Assembly (NCBI GenBank): GCA_022600975.1
Contig: JAHZJJ010000080.1
Coordinates: 1 to 39,076 of the forward strand
Direction: 5' to 3'
DNA length: 39,076 bases
Source: Gammaproteobacteria bacterium
GTDB lineage: Bacteria; Pseudomonadota; Gammaproteobacteria; Pseudomonadales; Cellvibrionaceae
Shown piece by piece: positions 7,824-19,378 of this stretch. The notes under the pieces were generated by a model that ran no database searches, was not told the DNA's origin, and was given only the letters and a program-made list of their open reading frames with translations. Every line of letters starts with the position of its first letter. Position 1 is the first letter of the stretch. The translations under genes were made by a program, and so were the position numbers.

Positions 7824-8654
7824 TCAAAAACTGAGTGCATGCAAAATGTCAGTGCTGGGTTTAGCTGCGTTTAAAGTGTAAAAATGCAGCCCTGGAGCAC
7901 CGCCCTGCAATAGCCTCTGGCATAGTGTGGTAACCACTTCGAGCCCGAGTTTGCGCATATCTTCCAGATTACTATAGCTCTTCATGCGCAGCTGTAGCCA
8001 GCGCGGTATTTCGGCACCACAATTGCGTGAAAACCGTGCCAGATTAGTAAAGTTAACAATCGGCATAATACCGGGGATAATGGGGGCATCAATGCCGAAT
8101 TTTTGGCACTGATCCAAAAAATAAAAATACGAATCGACATTGTAGAAGTATTGGGTCAGGGCGCTGTTGGCTCCCGCCTCAAACTTGCGCTTTAGAAAGT
8201 GAATGTCTTTGATATAGCTTTCGGCTTCGGGGTGAATCTCCGGATAGGCTGCAACTTCGAGATGAAAGTGGCTATCGGTATGGTGGCGAATAAAGGCTAT
8301 CAATTCACTGGCATAAACCAATTGTGCTGTTGCCCCCATGCCTGAGGGCATATCGCCGCGCAGGGCCACGATGCGATTTATGTTGGCGTTTTTATAACGG
8401 TTTAATAATGTCAGTAGTGTGGTTTCATCGTCACAGCCAAAGGACAAGTGCGGAGCTATAGAGATGCCTCTGCGCCGCTCTTCGATGGCAATTTCCGCTG
8501 TAGTGTTTCGAGTGCTGCCACCGGCACCATAGGTGATTGAAAAAAAATCCGGGTGGAACTGCTGTAGGGCCGCGCGAGTTTTGAGCAGCTTGGCACAGCC
8601 CTCTGGGGTTTTGGGCGGAAAAAACTCAAAACTGATTCTGGGGGTGCTGGTCAT
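7824..8654 (-). CDS. metF: 5,10-methylenetetrahydrofolate reductase
   Basis: This 276-residue flavoprotein reduces 5,10-methylene-THF to 5-methyl-THF, the methyl donor that turns homocysteine into methionine. RISFEFFPPKTPEG at the N-terminus is the family signature with the catalytic glutamate. FFSITYGAGGSTRNTT, HLSFGCDD, VALRGDMP and LTQYFYNVDSYF follow in the usual order of the TIM barrel. Its length is close to the usual 280-300. It follows ahcY by 112 bases, with a stem-loop between, and so belongs to the sahR-metK-ahcY-metF cluster that recycles S-adenosylhomocysteine. Confidence 0.95.
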   Translation of the reverse strand: MTSTPRISFEFFPPKTPEGCAKLLKTRAALQQFHPDFFSITYGAGGSTRNTTAEIAIEERRRGISIAPHLSFGCDDETTLLTLLNRYKNANINRIVALRGDMPSGMGATAQLVYASELIAFIRHHTDSHFHLEVAAYPEIHPEAESYIKDIHFLKRKFEAGANSALTQYFYNVDSYFYFLDQCQKFGIDAPIIPGIMPIVNFTNLARFSRNCGAEIPRWLQLRMKSYSNLEDMRKLGLEVVTTLCQRLLQGGAPGLHFYTLNAAKPSTDILHALSF

Positions 8655-8716
8655 GGGATAAATGCCAATTTCCCGCCGGTCACTGACTTGTATGGTCGCG
8701 CCGATAGGTTCAAGAA

Positions 8717-8749
8717 CCGCCGCACCCGCTAATCGTCAGCAGGTGGCGG
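8717..8749 (-). promoter_or_regulatory. stem-loop between ahcY and metF
   Basis: On the transcript, CCGCC-ACC-TGCT and AGCGGGTGCGGCGG can form an imperfect GC-rich stem with a 7-base loop, starting about 18 bases after the ahcY stop codon. No T-tract follows, so it is more likely a processing, stability or attenuation element than a simple terminator. Confidence 0.45.
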
Positions 8750-8766
8750 ATTTAAAAAGTGGTTAA

Positions 8767-10152
8767 TTAATACTTATAGCTTTCTGGTTTGAATGGGCCA
8801 TCTACAGTAACGCCGATATAACTGGCCTGAGTTTCAGTCAGTTGGGTAATAACACCGCCGAAGCCCTCCACCATATAGCGGGCCACTTCTTCATCGAGTT
8901 TTTTCGGCAACACTTTGACATTGAGCGTAGAGATTTTTTGATCCGCTGGTAAATCGGCAAACTTGGCTTCAAACAAATGTATTTGCGCCAGTACCTGATT
9001 GGCGAAAGAGCCATCCATAATTCGGCTTGGGTGGCCTGTGGCATTGCCTAGATTGACCAGGCGGCCTTCTGATAACAGTAGTAGGTGATCATTGGTTGCT
9101 TGGTTGCGCACAATTTTATGCACCTGGGGTTTTACCTGTTGCCACTGCCATTGTTTACGCATAAAGGCGGTATCAATTTCGTTGTCAAAATGCCCGATAT
9201 TGCACACCACGGCGCCGCTTTTCAGGACGCAGAGCATATTGGCATCACACACATTAGCGTTGCCGGTAGTGGTGACGAGTAGGTCGGTGTTGGTGAGCAA
9301 CGCTCGGTTAATACACTCCGGGCTTTCATTATTAATGCCATCGATGTAGGGAGAGACCAGTTCGAAACCATCCATACAAGCCTGCATGGCACAGATGGGG
9401 TCCACCTCTGAGATACGGACAATCATGCCCTCCTGTCGCAGAGACGCTGCAGAGCCTTTGCCGACATCACCGTAACCAATTACCAGTGCTTTTTTGCCTG
9501 CCAGCAAGTGGTCAGTGCCGCGTTTGATGGCGTCGTTGAGGCTGTGGCGACAGCCGTATTTGTTGTCGTTTTTACTTTTGGTCACGGCGTCATTGACGTT
9601 AATGGCCGGCACCTTTAGCGTGCCTTTTGTGAGCATATCTTGCAATCTGTGAACGCCGGTGGTTGTCTCTTCGCTGATGCCGTGGCAGTGTTCGAGCACC
9701 TGAGGGTATTTGCGGTGCAGTAACTCGGTGAGATCACCACCATCATCGAGGATTAAATTGGGCTGCCAGCCAGCCACATCGGCGCCTATGGTGCGCTCTA
9801 GGCACCATGTATATTCTTCTTCATTCTCGCCCTTCCAAGCAAAGACCGGAACTCCACTGGCGGCCATGGCGGCCGCAGCGTGATCCTGGGTGGAGAAAAT
9901 ATTGCACGAAGACCAGCGCACCTCGGCACCGAGGGCAATCAAGGTTTCAATTAACACCGCAGTTTGAATGGTCATGTGAATGCAGCCCATAATGCGCGCG
10001 CCCTTTAATGGCTGCGCCCCATGGTATTTTTTTCGCTGTGCCATCAATGCGGGCATTTCGCCCTCGGCAATGTCAATCTCCCGGCGGCCATAGTCGGCCA
10101 GAGCAATATCGGCCACTTTAAAATCTTTAAAACTGGTGTTTATCTGCGTCAT
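8767..10152 (-). CDS. ahcY: S-adenosylhomocysteine hydrolase
   Basis: This 461-residue cytoplasmic enzyme splits S-adenosylhomocysteine into adenosine and homocysteine and so relieves product inhibition of methyltransferases. The NAD-binding motif [10 protein letters not shown] is present, as are [20 protein letters not shown] around the catalytic lysine and aspartate, the substrate segment [16 protein letters not shown], and the conserved C-terminus PFKPESYKY that contributes to the NAD site of the partner subunit. The length is normal. It lies 62 bases after metK. The short gap leaves no room for the classic SAH riboswitch, so control probably comes from SahR at the head of the cluster. Confidence 0.97.
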   Translation of the reverse strand: MTQINTSFKDFKVADIALADYGRREIDIAEGEMPALMAQRKKYHGAQPLKGARIMGCIHMTIQTAVLIETLIALGAEVRWSSCNIFSTQDHAAAAMAASGVPVFAWKGENEEEYTWCLERTIGADVAGWQPNLILDDGGDLTELLHRKYPQVLEHCHGISEETTTGVHRLQDMLTKGTLKVPAINVNDAVTKSKNDNKYGCRHSLNDAIKRGTDHLLAGKKALVIGYGDVGKGSAASLRQEGMIVRISEVDPICAMQACMDGFELVSPYIDGINNESPECINRALLTNTDLLVTTTGNANVCDANMLCVLKSGAVVCNIGHFDNEIDTAFMRKQWQWQQVKPQVHKIVRNQATNDHLLLLSEGRLVNLGNATGHPSRIMDGSFANQVLAQIHLFEAKFADLPADQKISTLNVKVLPKKLDEEVARYMVEGFGGVITQLTETQASYIGVTVDGPFKPESYKY

Positions 10153-10214
10153 TAGGTTATTCCTTAAATACGGTACGGCGTTGCTAGCAAATGTAGCTTT
10201 GAGTCGGCGCCAGC

Positions 10215-11435
10215 TCAGATGCCGGCTTGGGTGCGCAAGACTTCTGCTTTATCAATTTTTTCCCATGGGAAGGCGGTAAATACCTCACTGTGTTCGGTAC
10301 CCTGGCTATCGGTCCAATTGTAGGTATGGATAAAAGGATCGCGGCCAAAGTGTCCGTAGCTGGCGGTGAGCTGATACATCGGGTGCAACAGATCCAGTGC
10401 GTTGGAAATTGCAAAGGGTCGCAGGTCAAAATGCTCGCGTACCAATTCGATCAGTGTTTCTTCATTCACTTTGCCGGTACCAAAGGTATTGATGGCCAGT
10501 GAAGTGGGCTCGGCGACACCAATGGCATAGGAAACCTGAAGTTCACAGCGGCTGGCGAGGCCTGCGGCGACAATATTTTTTGCCACATAGCGTCCGGCGT
10601 AGGCGGCCGAGCGATCCACCTTGGATGGGTCTTTACCGGAGAAGGCGCCGCCGCCATGGCGAGCGGAGCCGCCGTAGGTGTCCACTATAATTTTGCGCCC
10701 AGTCAATCCACAGTCACCCACCGGCCCACCGATAACAAATTTGCCGGTGGGATTGATATGATAGCGGGTGTCGGTATGCAGCCATTCTTCCGGCAACACA
10801 TGGCGCACAATCAGTTCCATCACCGCTTCGTGCAGGTCTTGGTGTTCAACTTCTGGATTGTGTTGGGTAGAGAGCACTAAGGCATCAATAGCGCAGGGTT
10901 TACCCTGTTGATCATAGCGAAAGGTGACTTGGCTTTTGGCATCTGGGCGCAACCAGGGCAGCAGGCCAGATTTGCGCACTTCTGCTTGCCGTTCCATCAG
11001 CCGGTGGGCGTAGTAAATTGGCGCGGGCATAAAGGTTGGAGTTTCGTCGGTGGCGTAGCCAAACATTAAACCTTGGTCGCCAGCACCTTGATCTTCCGCT
11101 TTGGCACGGTCAACACCTTGAGCAATTTCCATCGACTGCTTGCCCACCACATTGAGCACACCGCAAGTTTCACCGTCATAGCCCACTTCCGATGAGGTGT
11201 AACCGATGTCGAGAATAACCTTGCGTACCAATTCTTCGAGGTCGACCCAGGAGGAAGTGGAAATCTCCCCGGCGATGACCGCAATGCCAGTTTTCACTAG
11301 GGTTTCGCAGGCCACACGGGCATTTTTGTCACGCGCCAATAAGGCGTCGAGCACGGCATCGGAAATTTGGTCTGCAATTTTGTCTGGATGACCCTCGGAT
11401 ACGGATTCCGAAGTAAACAATCGATATTCACTCAT
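10215..11435 (-). CDS. metK: S-adenosylmethionine synthetase
   Basis: This 406-residue cytoplasmic enzyme makes S-adenosylmethionine from methionine and ATP. It has [20 protein letters not shown] at the N-terminus (ATP and magnesium site), [17 protein letters not shown] (the signature near residue 120) and [19 protein letters not shown] (the phosphate loop near residue 270). It is slightly longer than the usual 380-400. The ATG at 11435 is set by a strong AAGGAGG seven bases upstream, which sits inside a small hairpin (11439-11455). It is the second gene of the cluster, 125 bases after sahR. Confidence 0.97.
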   Translation of the reverse strand: MSEYRLFTSESVSEGHPDKIADQISDAVLDALLARDKNARVACETLVKTGIAVIAGEISTSSWVDLEELVRKVILDIGYTSSEVGYDGETCGVLNVVGKQSMEIAQGVDRAKAEDQGAGDQGLMFGYATDETPTFMPAPIYYAHRLMERQAEVRKSGLLPWLRPDAKSQVTFRYDQQGKPCAIDALVLSTQHNPEVEHQDLHEAVMELIVRHVLPEEWLHTDTRYHINPTGKFVIGGPVGDCGLTGRKIIVDTYGGSARHGGGAFSGKDPSKVDRSAAYAGRYVAKNIVAAGLASRCELQVSYAIGVAEPTSLAINTFGTGKVNEETLIELVREHFDLRPFAISNALDLLHPMYQLTASYGHFGRDPFIHTYNWTDSQGTEHSEVFTAFPWEKIDKAEVLRTQAGI

Positions 11436-11438
11436 GGC

Positions 11439-11455
11439 AAAACCTCCTTGGTTTT
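11439..11455 (-). promoter_or_regulatory. hairpin holding the metK ribosome binding site
   Basis: On the transcript, AAAACC-AAGGA-GGTTTT forms a perfect 6-bp stem with a 5-base loop. The Shine-Dalgarno AAGGAGG occupies the loop and the first bases of the 3' arm, 7 bases before the metK ATG. The stem is AT-rich and short, so it may be weak alone. A larger stem-loop (11524-11555) lies upstream in the same leader. Confidence 0.5.
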
Positions 11456-11523
11456 GTCGCTGTCGTCAGTGGATGTTTAAATAATCTGTGGTACTTTCGC
11501 TGGCGTTTAGCTTGAAATTTCAC

Positions 11524-11555
11524 CTTGGCTAGGTGCTCATCAAACCCAAGCCAAG
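11524..11555 (-). promoter_or_regulatory. stem-loop in the sahR-metK intergenic region
   Basis: CTTGGCT and AGCCAAG (arms 11549-11555 and 11524-11530 read on the minus strand) form a perfect 7-bp stem around an 18-base loop, just after the sahR stop codon. It could be a leader element for metK or a processing site. I do not recognise it as a known riboswitch. Confidence 0.4.
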
Positions 11556-11560
11556 CATTT

Positions 11561-12514
11561 TTAGCTTTTAATAAATTCATGAATTTGGATCTGAAAGCCA
11601 TTGCGCAGAGCGCTGTATATACTGCGACCAGTTTTAAAGCCGCACTCCTGGGCCCAGTATTGCAATTGTTGAGGGTAAAACCCCAGCCACAAATCGCCGC
11701 AGGCATCTCTTGCCCAGTCCTGCTGGTGATCTTGTAACTCGGCGATTAACAGCTGACCATTAATTTTTAAGGTGCGCACTAGATCCCGAAAGATTTGTGG
11801 TGGATCCGGGGTGTGATGCAGCACCATATTTAGCACTACACAATCATGCGTGTCTGGCTGTGCGGCGGCGATACGGGTATCGCCACATATAAACTCGATA
11901 TTCTTTAAATTCTGTTCACTGGCAAATTGACGCGCACGGGTAATCATGGTGTCAGAGAGATCCAGTGCGGTGACGCTGGTATAGCGTATAGAGAGCTCCT
12001 GCAGGAAATTGCCTTCGCCGGGGCCGACCTCTAGCGCATGATGACCAGAGTTGAGTAATTGCGCCACTTGAGGGCCGTAGTTGGGGTAGCTGGCAATCAA
12101 CGCCTGTTGTTGGCGAAAGTGGTTGCTGTAGTTGGCAAAAAAGCGCCGCGAAGCCTCGGCTCTCTCTGCGGCAACCTTTTCTAAGCGTGCGTTGCGCTCT
12201 GGGCTCAGCGGCAGTTGATCGAGATGGGCAAATAGGTGTTGCACTAAAGCATCATCGCTGGTGCGATGGTAGAACAGATTGTTGCCTTCGCGTCGCTTAC
12301 TAATGAGTTCGGCTTGAATCAATACCTTGAGATGATGACTGAGCGCCGGTTGGCGCAGGGCGAAGATACGGCACAATTCCAAGACGCTGTAGGAGCCTTG
12401 GCTTAGCAGGCGCAAAATCTCCAGACGCAGTGGATCGCCGGCGGCCTTGAGCCGATTGGCCAGGTGGAAAATTTCACCACCGGTTGGATCATTGACCTCT
12501 TGAAGTTTAATCAT
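11561..12514 (-). CDS. sahR: SahR-type regulator: ArsR HTH fused to a SAM-methyltransferase-like domain
   Basis: This 317-residue protein has an N-terminal ArsR winged helix (about 10-95; DPLRLEILRLLSQGSYSVLE, then RQPALSHHLKVL as recognition helix) and a C-terminal class I methyltransferase-like fold (about 115-317; ALEVGPGEGNFLQEL as SAM/SAH-binding loop, TALDLSDTMITRAR, VVLNMVLHH). This architecture and its place next to metK, ahcY and metF match SahR, a published repressor of the methyl cycle in Proteobacteria that senses S-adenosylhomocysteine. It heads the minus-strand cluster, and a 38-bp perfect palindrome begins 18 bases before its ATG, which implies autoregulation. It is divergent from tkt. 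A true methyltransferase activity is less likely but not excluded. Confidence 0.88.
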   Translation of the reverse strand: MIKLQEVNDPTGGEIFHLANRLKAAGDPLRLEILRLLSQGSYSVLELCRIFALRQPALSHHLKVLIQAELISKRREGNNLFYHRTSDDALVQHLFAHLDQLPLSPERNARLEKVAAERAEASRRFFANYSNHFRQQQALIASYPNYGPQVAQLLNSGHHALEVGPGEGNFLQELSIRYTSVTALDLSDTMITRARQFASEQNLKNIEFICGDTRIAAAQPDTHDCVVLNMVLHHTPDPPQIFRDLVRTLKINGQLLIAELQDHQQDWARDACGDLWLGFYPQQLQYWAQECGFKTGRSIYSALRNGFQIQIHEFIKS

Positions 12515-12532
12515 GGCGGTAGTCTAACAGCC

Positions 12533-12570
12533 TTGCAATCTATATCAAAATATTTTGATATAGATTGCAA
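12533..12570. promoter_or_regulatory. 38-bp perfect palindrome, probable SahR operator
   Basis: The half site TTGCAATCTATATCAAAAT is followed immediately by its exact reverse complement, with no mismatch in 38 bp. The core ATATCAAAAT-ATTTTGATAT has the form I recall for SahR sites. It lies 18 bases upstream of the sahR start codon, where bound repressor would block transcription of the sahR-metK-ahcY-metF cluster. Confidence 0.8.
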
Positions 12571-12841
12571 TTTTTTTTCAGGGTATCGACTTACCACAGA
12601 AAAGAATTTGTTTATAGACTTTGCGTCTTAAGCTTTATTGCGGGAAAATATGTTTTTATCCCCAAATTTTAGGTCGGATGCAGCGCACAAATGGTGCACA
12701 TTGCGGTATTGCGGTTTTTGAGTGGCAATGCCGAGTGTTGTACGCGCTGTGGTGCTAACAAACGCATTCTGAATTTTCTTTGCTCGGCTATAAAGCGCAA
12801 TTTTGCTTAGAGCCCGAAAGTTTTAACCGGAGTCTTGCCCA
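12571..12841. other. intergenic region between sahR operator and tkt
   Basis: This 271-base AT-rich divergent spacer should hold the tkt promoter and perhaps part of the sahR promoter. I see no reading frame, no strong hairpin and no second copy of the palindrome. A weak AACCGGAG lies about 13 bases before the tkt ATG as a possible ribosome binding site. Confidence 0.4.
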
Positions 12842-14842
12842 ATGTCTTCTACTTTATCTCGCGCTGAGCTAGCCAACGCCGTTCGCGCTCTCTCCATGGA
12901 TGCTGTGCAAAAAGCCAAAAGTGGGCATCCCGGTGCACCCATGGGTATGGCGGATATCGCCGAAGTGTTGTGGAACGATTACCTCAAGCACAATCCAGAC
13001 AATCCCAAATGGGTAGACCGTGATCGTTTTGTACTTTCCAACGGTCACGGTTCCATGTTGCTGTACTCGCTGTTACACCTCTCCGGATACCAACTGTCCA
13101 TAGACGAGTTGCAAAATTTCCGTCAATTGCACTCGCAGACTCCAGGGCACCCAGAATATGGTTATACAGCTGGGGTGGAAACTACCACTGGCCCCTTGGG
13201 TCAGGGTCTTGCCAATGCTGTGGGTATGGCGCTGGCCGAAAAGGTGTTGGCCGCTCAATTTAATCGCCCGGGTTTTGAATTGGTGGATCACCGCACTTAT
13301 GTATTTCTTGGTGATGGCTGTCTCATGGAGGGGATCTCTCACGAAGCCTGTTCCCTGGCGGGCACTCAGGGTCTCGGTAAGCTGATTGCCTTTTATGACG
13401 ACAATGGTATTTCCATCGATGGCGAAGTGGAGGGCTGGTTTACCGAGGACACACCTAAGCGTTTTGAAGCGTATGGTTGGCATGTTATTGCAGATGTAGA
13501 CGGCCATAATCCCGAGGCCATTAAAGCCGCTATTGAGCAGGCGCGCGACGAAACCGACAAACCCTCCATCATTTGCTGTAAAACCATTATTGGTTTTGGC
13601 TCCCCTAATAAGCAGGGGCGTGAAGAGTGTCATGGCGCGCCGTTGGGAGAGGAAGAGATTGCTTTAGTGAGAGCAAATCTTTCTTGGTCTCATGGGCCTT
13701 TCGATATTCCACAGACGTACTACGAGGCCTGGGACGCTCGCGGAAAAGGTGCCGCACAAGAGGAAGAGTGGCAGGATATTTTCGCCGATTATCGGGAAGC
13801 CTTCCCTGAGCTTGCGAATGAATTTGAACGCCGCATCGCAGGTGATTTGCCAGCGGATTTCCAGGCTCAGGCCGACGACTATATTATCCAGTGCCAGCGC
13901 GCTGGGGAGAAAATTGCCTCGCGCAAGGCAAGCCAGAATGCACTAAATGCGTTTGGCCCGCTATTGCCTGAGTTACTCGGCGGATCGGCAGATCTGGCCG
14001 GTTCCAACCTCACCCTCTGGCGCGACAGTAAGGGTGTTAGTGCCACAGACCCAAGCGGTAATTATATCTACTATGGTGTGCGTGAGTTTGCCATGAGCGC
14101 GATGATGAACGGCATCGCGCTGCACGGTGGTTTTATCCCTTACGGCGCTACGTTTCTGATGTTTATGGAATATGCACGTAATGCAGTGCGTATGGCCGCG
14201 TTAATGAAGCAGCGAATCATCTTTGTTTATACCCACGATTCTATTGGTCTCGGTGAAGACGGCCCCACCCATCAGCCTGTGGAACAGCTGACGTCGCTGC
14301 GTACTACCCCCAATCTGCACACTTGGCGCCCCGCGGATACCACTGAATCTGCGGTGAGCTGGAAGGTGGCCGCTACTCGCCGAGATGGCCCCAGTGCGTT
14401 AATTTTTAGCCGCCAGGGTATTGCACCAGAGCCTCGCAGTGATGAGCAAATAAAAAATATTGAAAAGGGCGGCTATATTTTGCTTGATTGCGAGGGCACA
14501 CCAGAGGTCATTCTTATTGCCACGGGTTCCGAGTTGGAACTGGCAACAAGTGCCCAAGCACAGCTGGAGCACCGCCGGGTACGCGTGGTTTCCATGCCTT
14601 GCGCCGAGCTGTTTATGGCCCAAAGTGCCGAGTACCGCGAAGCTGTATTGCCGGCAAACGTACGTGCGCGGGTGGCGGTGGAAGCTGGCCACAAGGATTA
14701 CTGGCATAAATTTGTTGGCCTGGAGGGCAGTATTATTGGCATGGAAAGCTTCGGTGAATCGGCCCCGGCAAAAGACTTGATGCAGCACTTTGGTATTACC
14801 GCAGAAAAAGTGGTCGAGGCGGTAGAAGGGTTGTTGCAGTAA
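12842..14842 (+). CDS. tkt: transketolase
   Basis: This 666-residue thiamine diphosphate enzyme moves two-carbon units between sugar phosphates in the pentose phosphate pathway and produces erythrose 4-phosphate. The N-terminal segment has [19 protein letters not shown] and [17 protein letters not shown]. The thiamine diphosphate motif is [18 protein letters not shown], and the second signature is [19 protein letters not shown]. Length is normal (about 660). The next gene is epd, which uses erythrose 4-phosphate, 196 bases downstream on the same strand. Confidence 0.97.
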   Translation: MSSTLSRAELANAVRALSMDAVQKAKSGHPGAPMGMADIAEVLWNDYLKHNPDNPKWVDRDRFVLSNGHGSMLLYSLLHLSGYQLSIDELQNFRQLHSQTPGHPEYGYTAGVETTTGPLGQGLANAVGMALAEKVLAAQFNRPGFELVDHRTYVFLGDGCLMEGISHEACSLAGTQGLGKLIAFYDDNGISIDGEVEGWFTEDTPKRFEAYGWHVIADVDGHNPEAIKAAIEQARDETDKPSIICCKTIIGFGSPNKQGREECHGAPLGEEEIALVRANLSWSHGPFDIPQTYYEAWDARGKGAAQEEEWQDIFADYREAFPELANEFERRIAGDLPADFQAQADDYIIQCQRAGEKIASRKASQNALNAFGPLLPELLGGSADLAGSNLTLWRDSKGVSATDPSGNYIYYGVREFAMSAMMNGIALHGGFIPYGATFLMFMEYARNAVRMAALMKQRIIFVYTHDSIGLGEDGPTHQPVEQLTSLRTTPNLHTWRPADTTESAVSWKVAATRRDGPSALIFSRQGIAPEPRSDEQIKNIEKGGYILLDCEGTPEVILIATGSELELATSAQAQLEHRRVRVVSMPCAELFMAQSAEYREAVLPANVRARVAVEAGHKDYWHKFVGLEGSIIGMESFGESAPAKDLMQHFGITAEKVVEAVEGLLQ

Positions 14843-15038
14843 TTGCAACGCTCTTCTCATGCTAAAAAGAGGCCTATGATACAGTCTTAATAGTAACGGC
14901 TGACTTTGTGATAAAAGCAGGATGCATAAATTTAAAAATGCTTGATGCTGGCTCAATCCATCAGCTCGGTAGTTATGTTTGTCACAGCGTAGTAGCGGCA
15001 CAGTAACCGGACCCTTTGTATAAATCTGGCTTTATTTT

Positions 15039-16049
15039 ATGACCATTAAACTTGCCATTAACGGTTATGGCCGTATTGGCCGCAGCTTGTTGCGGGCTCT
15101 CTATGAATCCAGTTTGCGCAGCCAATTGCAAATTGTCGCCATCAATGAGCTGGCAGATTGTGCCACCATAGCGCACCTCACTAAATACGATTCTGTACAT
15201 GGCCGCTTCAGTGGCGATGTAACAGTGCACAAAAATGACCGTCTGCAAATCAATGGCGACCCTATCGCCATTAGCCACCATGCGGACTTGGAACAGCTTT
15301 GCTGGCGAGCACAGGGGGTTGATATTGTGCTCGAATGTACCGGCAGCTTCAGTAGTCGAGAAGATGCCAATCTGCACTTGCAGGCTGGGGCTAAAAAAGT
15401 GTTGTTTTCTCAACCCGCCAGCCGAGACCTGGACGCCACTATTGTCTATGGGGTTAATGAGTCGGTGATGTCGGGTGAGGAGAAAATTATCTCGGCGGCA
15501 TCCTGCACAACGAACTGTTGTGTGCCGGTAATCACCGCGTTGGAAAATGCTTTCGGAATAACCGCCGGAGTGATCACCACCATTCATTCGGCGATGAACG
15601 ACCAGCCGGTAAATGATGCTTACCATCACACTGACCTGAGAAAAACCCGCTCCGCGCTGACCTCCATTATTCCGGTAGATACTGCGCTCGCCCGAGGTAT
15701 CGAACGCATCTTGCCAAACATGCGGGGCAAATTTGAAGCTCAGGCGATGCGCGTGCCGACAGTCAACGTTTCGGCCATTGATCTTTCGGTACAGTTGGGC
15801 CAAGACGTGACTCAGCAACAGGTTAACGCGCGGTTAAAACAGGCTGCCGAGACGCAATTTAAAGGTGTATTGGGTTATACCGAAGCGCCCCTGGCATCTT
15901 GCGATTACAATCACGATCCGCGCTCTGGCATTGTCGATGCCAGCCAGACTCGGGTGGCTGGCGGCAGGTTGGTAAAAGTATTGATCTGGTTTGATAATGA
16001 ATGGGGCTTTGCCAACCGGATGCTGGATGTGGCGAAATACATTGCATGA
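15039..16049 (+). CDS. epd: erythrose-4-phosphate dehydrogenase
   Basis: This 336-residue NAD enzyme is of the GapA family: [18 protein letters not shown] as nucleotide loop, [15 protein letters not shown] with the catalytic cysteine, [12 protein letters not shown] with the catalytic histidine, and [14 protein letters not shown]. It matches E. coli Epd better than GapA by features such as [20 protein letters not shown] and DATIVYGVN. Epd oxidises erythrose 4-phosphate to 4-phosphoerythronate, the first step of the DXP-dependent pyridoxal phosphate route. Following tkt, which makes the substrate, supports this call. The usual neighbours pgk and fba are absent here. A role in glycolysis cannot be fully excluded. 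Confidence 0.88.
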   Translation: MTIKLAINGYGRIGRSLLRALYESSLRSQLQIVAINELADCATIAHLTKYDSVHGRFSGDVTVHKNDRLQINGDPIAISHHADLEQLCWRAQGVDIVLECTGSFSSREDANLHLQAGAKKVLFSQPASRDLDATIVYGVNESVMSGEEKIISAASCTTNCCVPVITALENAFGITAGVITTIHSAMNDQPVNDAYHHTDLRKTRSALTSIIPVDTALARGIERILPNMRGKFEAQAMRVPTVNVSAIDLSVQLGQDVTQQQVNARLKQAAETQFKGVLGYTEAPLASCDYNHDPRSGIVDASQTRVAGGRLVKVLIWFDNEWGFANRMLDVAKYIA

Positions 16050-16069
16050 GCGGCGGAGTTAAGTGCTAA

Positions 16070-16104
16070 AAACCACCGCAACATGCATTTGCCTTTTGTG
16101 GTTT
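16070..16104. terminator. weak inverted repeat between convergent epd and acs
   Basis: AAACCAC (16070-16076) and GTGGTTT (16098-16104) are complementary across a 21-base loop in the 73-base gap between the two convergent stop codons. Short A and T runs flank it. It may end transcription in both directions, but the stem is only 7 bp. Confidence 0.35.
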
Positions 16105-16122
16105 AACTGAGGTTTCTAGACG

Positions 16123-18060
<1,938 letters not shown>

Positions 18061-18104
18061 GATGTTTTCCTACCGTTATTATTGAAAAGTAGCAAGGTAG
18101 CTGC

Positions 18105-18491
18105 CTATATTGAGGTCGCTTGCACTGGGATGTTGTCGCTACTGCGTTCTACTCGGTTTTTGTTGTCAAGGTATACCAGCTTGGGCTTGAAACGGTCTGC
18201 TTCTTGTTCACAGATTTGCCCGTAAGCGGCAATAATCACTCTATCCCCTACCTGTACTTTGCGGGCGGCGGCACCGTTCATGCACAGGGTACCAGAGCCG
18301 CGTTCAGCGAGAATGACATAAGTGTGGAAGCGTTCGCCGTTGTTTACATTGTAAACATCAATTTTTTCAAATTCACGTAACCCTGCTAACGCCACCAAGT
18401 CTTGATCAATAGCGCAGGAGCCGTCATACCAAAGCTCTGCTTGGGTGACGGCACCCATATGAAGCTTGCCTTTTAATACTTCAATATACAT
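18105..18491 (-). CDS. panD: aspartate 1-decarboxylase
   Basis: This 128-residue pro-enzyme makes beta-alanine for pantothenate. It contains the self-cleavage site Gly24-Ser25 in [10 protein letters not shown]; the serine becomes the catalytic pyruvoyl group. [12 protein letters not shown] and [20 protein letters not shown] follow in the conserved positions. Length is normal. The gene lies 38 bases after panC and 44 bases before acs on the same strand. Confidence 0.97.
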   Translation of the reverse strand: MYIEVLKGKLHMGAVTQAELWYDGSCAIDQDLVALAGLREFEKIDVYNVNNGERFHTYVILAERGSGTLCMNGAAARKVQVGDRVIIAAYGQICEQEADRFKPKLVYLDNKNRVERSSDNIPVQATSI

Positions 18492-18529
18492 AGCTGCCCC
18501 CAGTTTAACGATGAGTGAAGTGTGTTCAT

Positions 18530-19378
18530 TTAGAGCTTGAGAGAAACATTGTCGATCAGCCGTGCACGGCTGGTATACATGGCGCCGAGTAAAGTGATAG
18601 CACTATCATCACAGGCCGCGGGCTGCAGGTTGCTGCTGTGGCAAATGGAAAAATAGTCGACCTTAAAGCCGGTTTGTTCAATTTTTGTGGTTGCTTCCTG
18701 TTCCAGCGCGGCAAAATCCCGCCGTCCCTGTTTAATCTGCGTTCTGGCCCAATTCAATACTTGGTTGAGTACTGCTGCTTTGGTGCGCTCTTGCGGCGTC
18801 AGATAGCCATTGCGGGAACTCATGGCCAGGCCGTCGGCTTCGCGATGTACTGGGGCTGGGATAATTTCCAGCGGTATACACAGATCTTCTACCATGCGTC
18901 GGATTAACGCCAATTGTTGGAAATCTTTAATGCCAAATACCGCTTTGTGGGGCTGTACTATGTTGAATAGTTTGGCCACCACTGTAGTGACCCCCTCAAA
19001 ATGCCCTGGACGGCTGGCACCACAGAGTACATCACTCATTGCCGGGCAAATTACTCGGGTTTGCTCATCCATGCCGTTGGGGTAGATTTCGTTTTCATCC
19101 GGATGGAAAAGGTAGTTGCAATTGGCCTCGCGCAGGCGGGCCATGTCTTGCTGCATAGTGCGAGGATAGATATCCCAGTCTTCGTTGAGGCTGAATTGCA
19201 ATCGATTGACAAATATAGACACCACCACTAGATCACAATGTTGGCGGGCAATATTAATGAGTTCTATATGTGCATCGTGAAGGTTACCCATGGTGGGCAC
19301 AAAGCCAATGGTTTTGCCCGTGCTGCGAACGGTATTCAGCGCTTGGCGCAGGCTCGCCACATGGTGGAATACTTGCAT
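18530..19378 (-). CDS. panC: pantothenate synthetase, with unusual motif residues
   Basis: This 282-residue enzyme joins pantoate and beta-alanine with ATP to form pantothenate. [60 protein letters not shown] and [13 protein letters not shown] follow the family order. Three positions differ from the usual motifs: HDAH instead of H(D/E)GH in the nucleotide-binding HIGH-like motif, VNRLQF instead of VNPMQF, and GIKDFQQ instead of GEKDFQQ. The rest is intact, so it is probably active but divergent. It starts the panC-panD-acs run; panB is not in the window. Confidence 0.93.
   Translation of the reverse strand: MQVFHHVASLRQALNTVRSTGKTIGFVPTMGNLHDAHIELINIARQHCDLVVVSIFVNRLQFSLNEDWDIYPRTMQQDMARLREANCNYLFHPDENEIYPNGMDEQTRVICPAMSDVLCGASRPGHFEGVTTVVAKLFNIVQPHKAVFGIKDFQQLALIRRMVEDLCIPLEIIPAPVHREADGLAMSSRNGYLTPQERTKAAVLNQVLNWARTQIKQGRRDFAALEQEATTKIEQTGFKVDYFSICHSSNLQPAACDDSAITLLGAMYTSRARLIDNVSLKL

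Noticed and set aside
10153..10214. SAH riboswitch in front of ahcY
   Set aside because: The metK-ahcY gap is only 62 bases and lacks the conserved core of that RNA; SahR control explains the cluster better.
11490..11560. Possible SAM-II-type riboswitch in the metK leader
   Set aside because: A stem followed by GTGAAATTTCAAGCTAAA resembles the layout of SAM-II RNAs, but I could not find the required pseudoknot pairing or the conserved A-rich run, so the likeness is not enough to call it.
12533..12580. Palindrome followed by eight Ts as a plus-strand terminator
   Set aside because: There is no plus-strand gene upstream to terminate, and the position 18 bases before the sahR start fits an operator.
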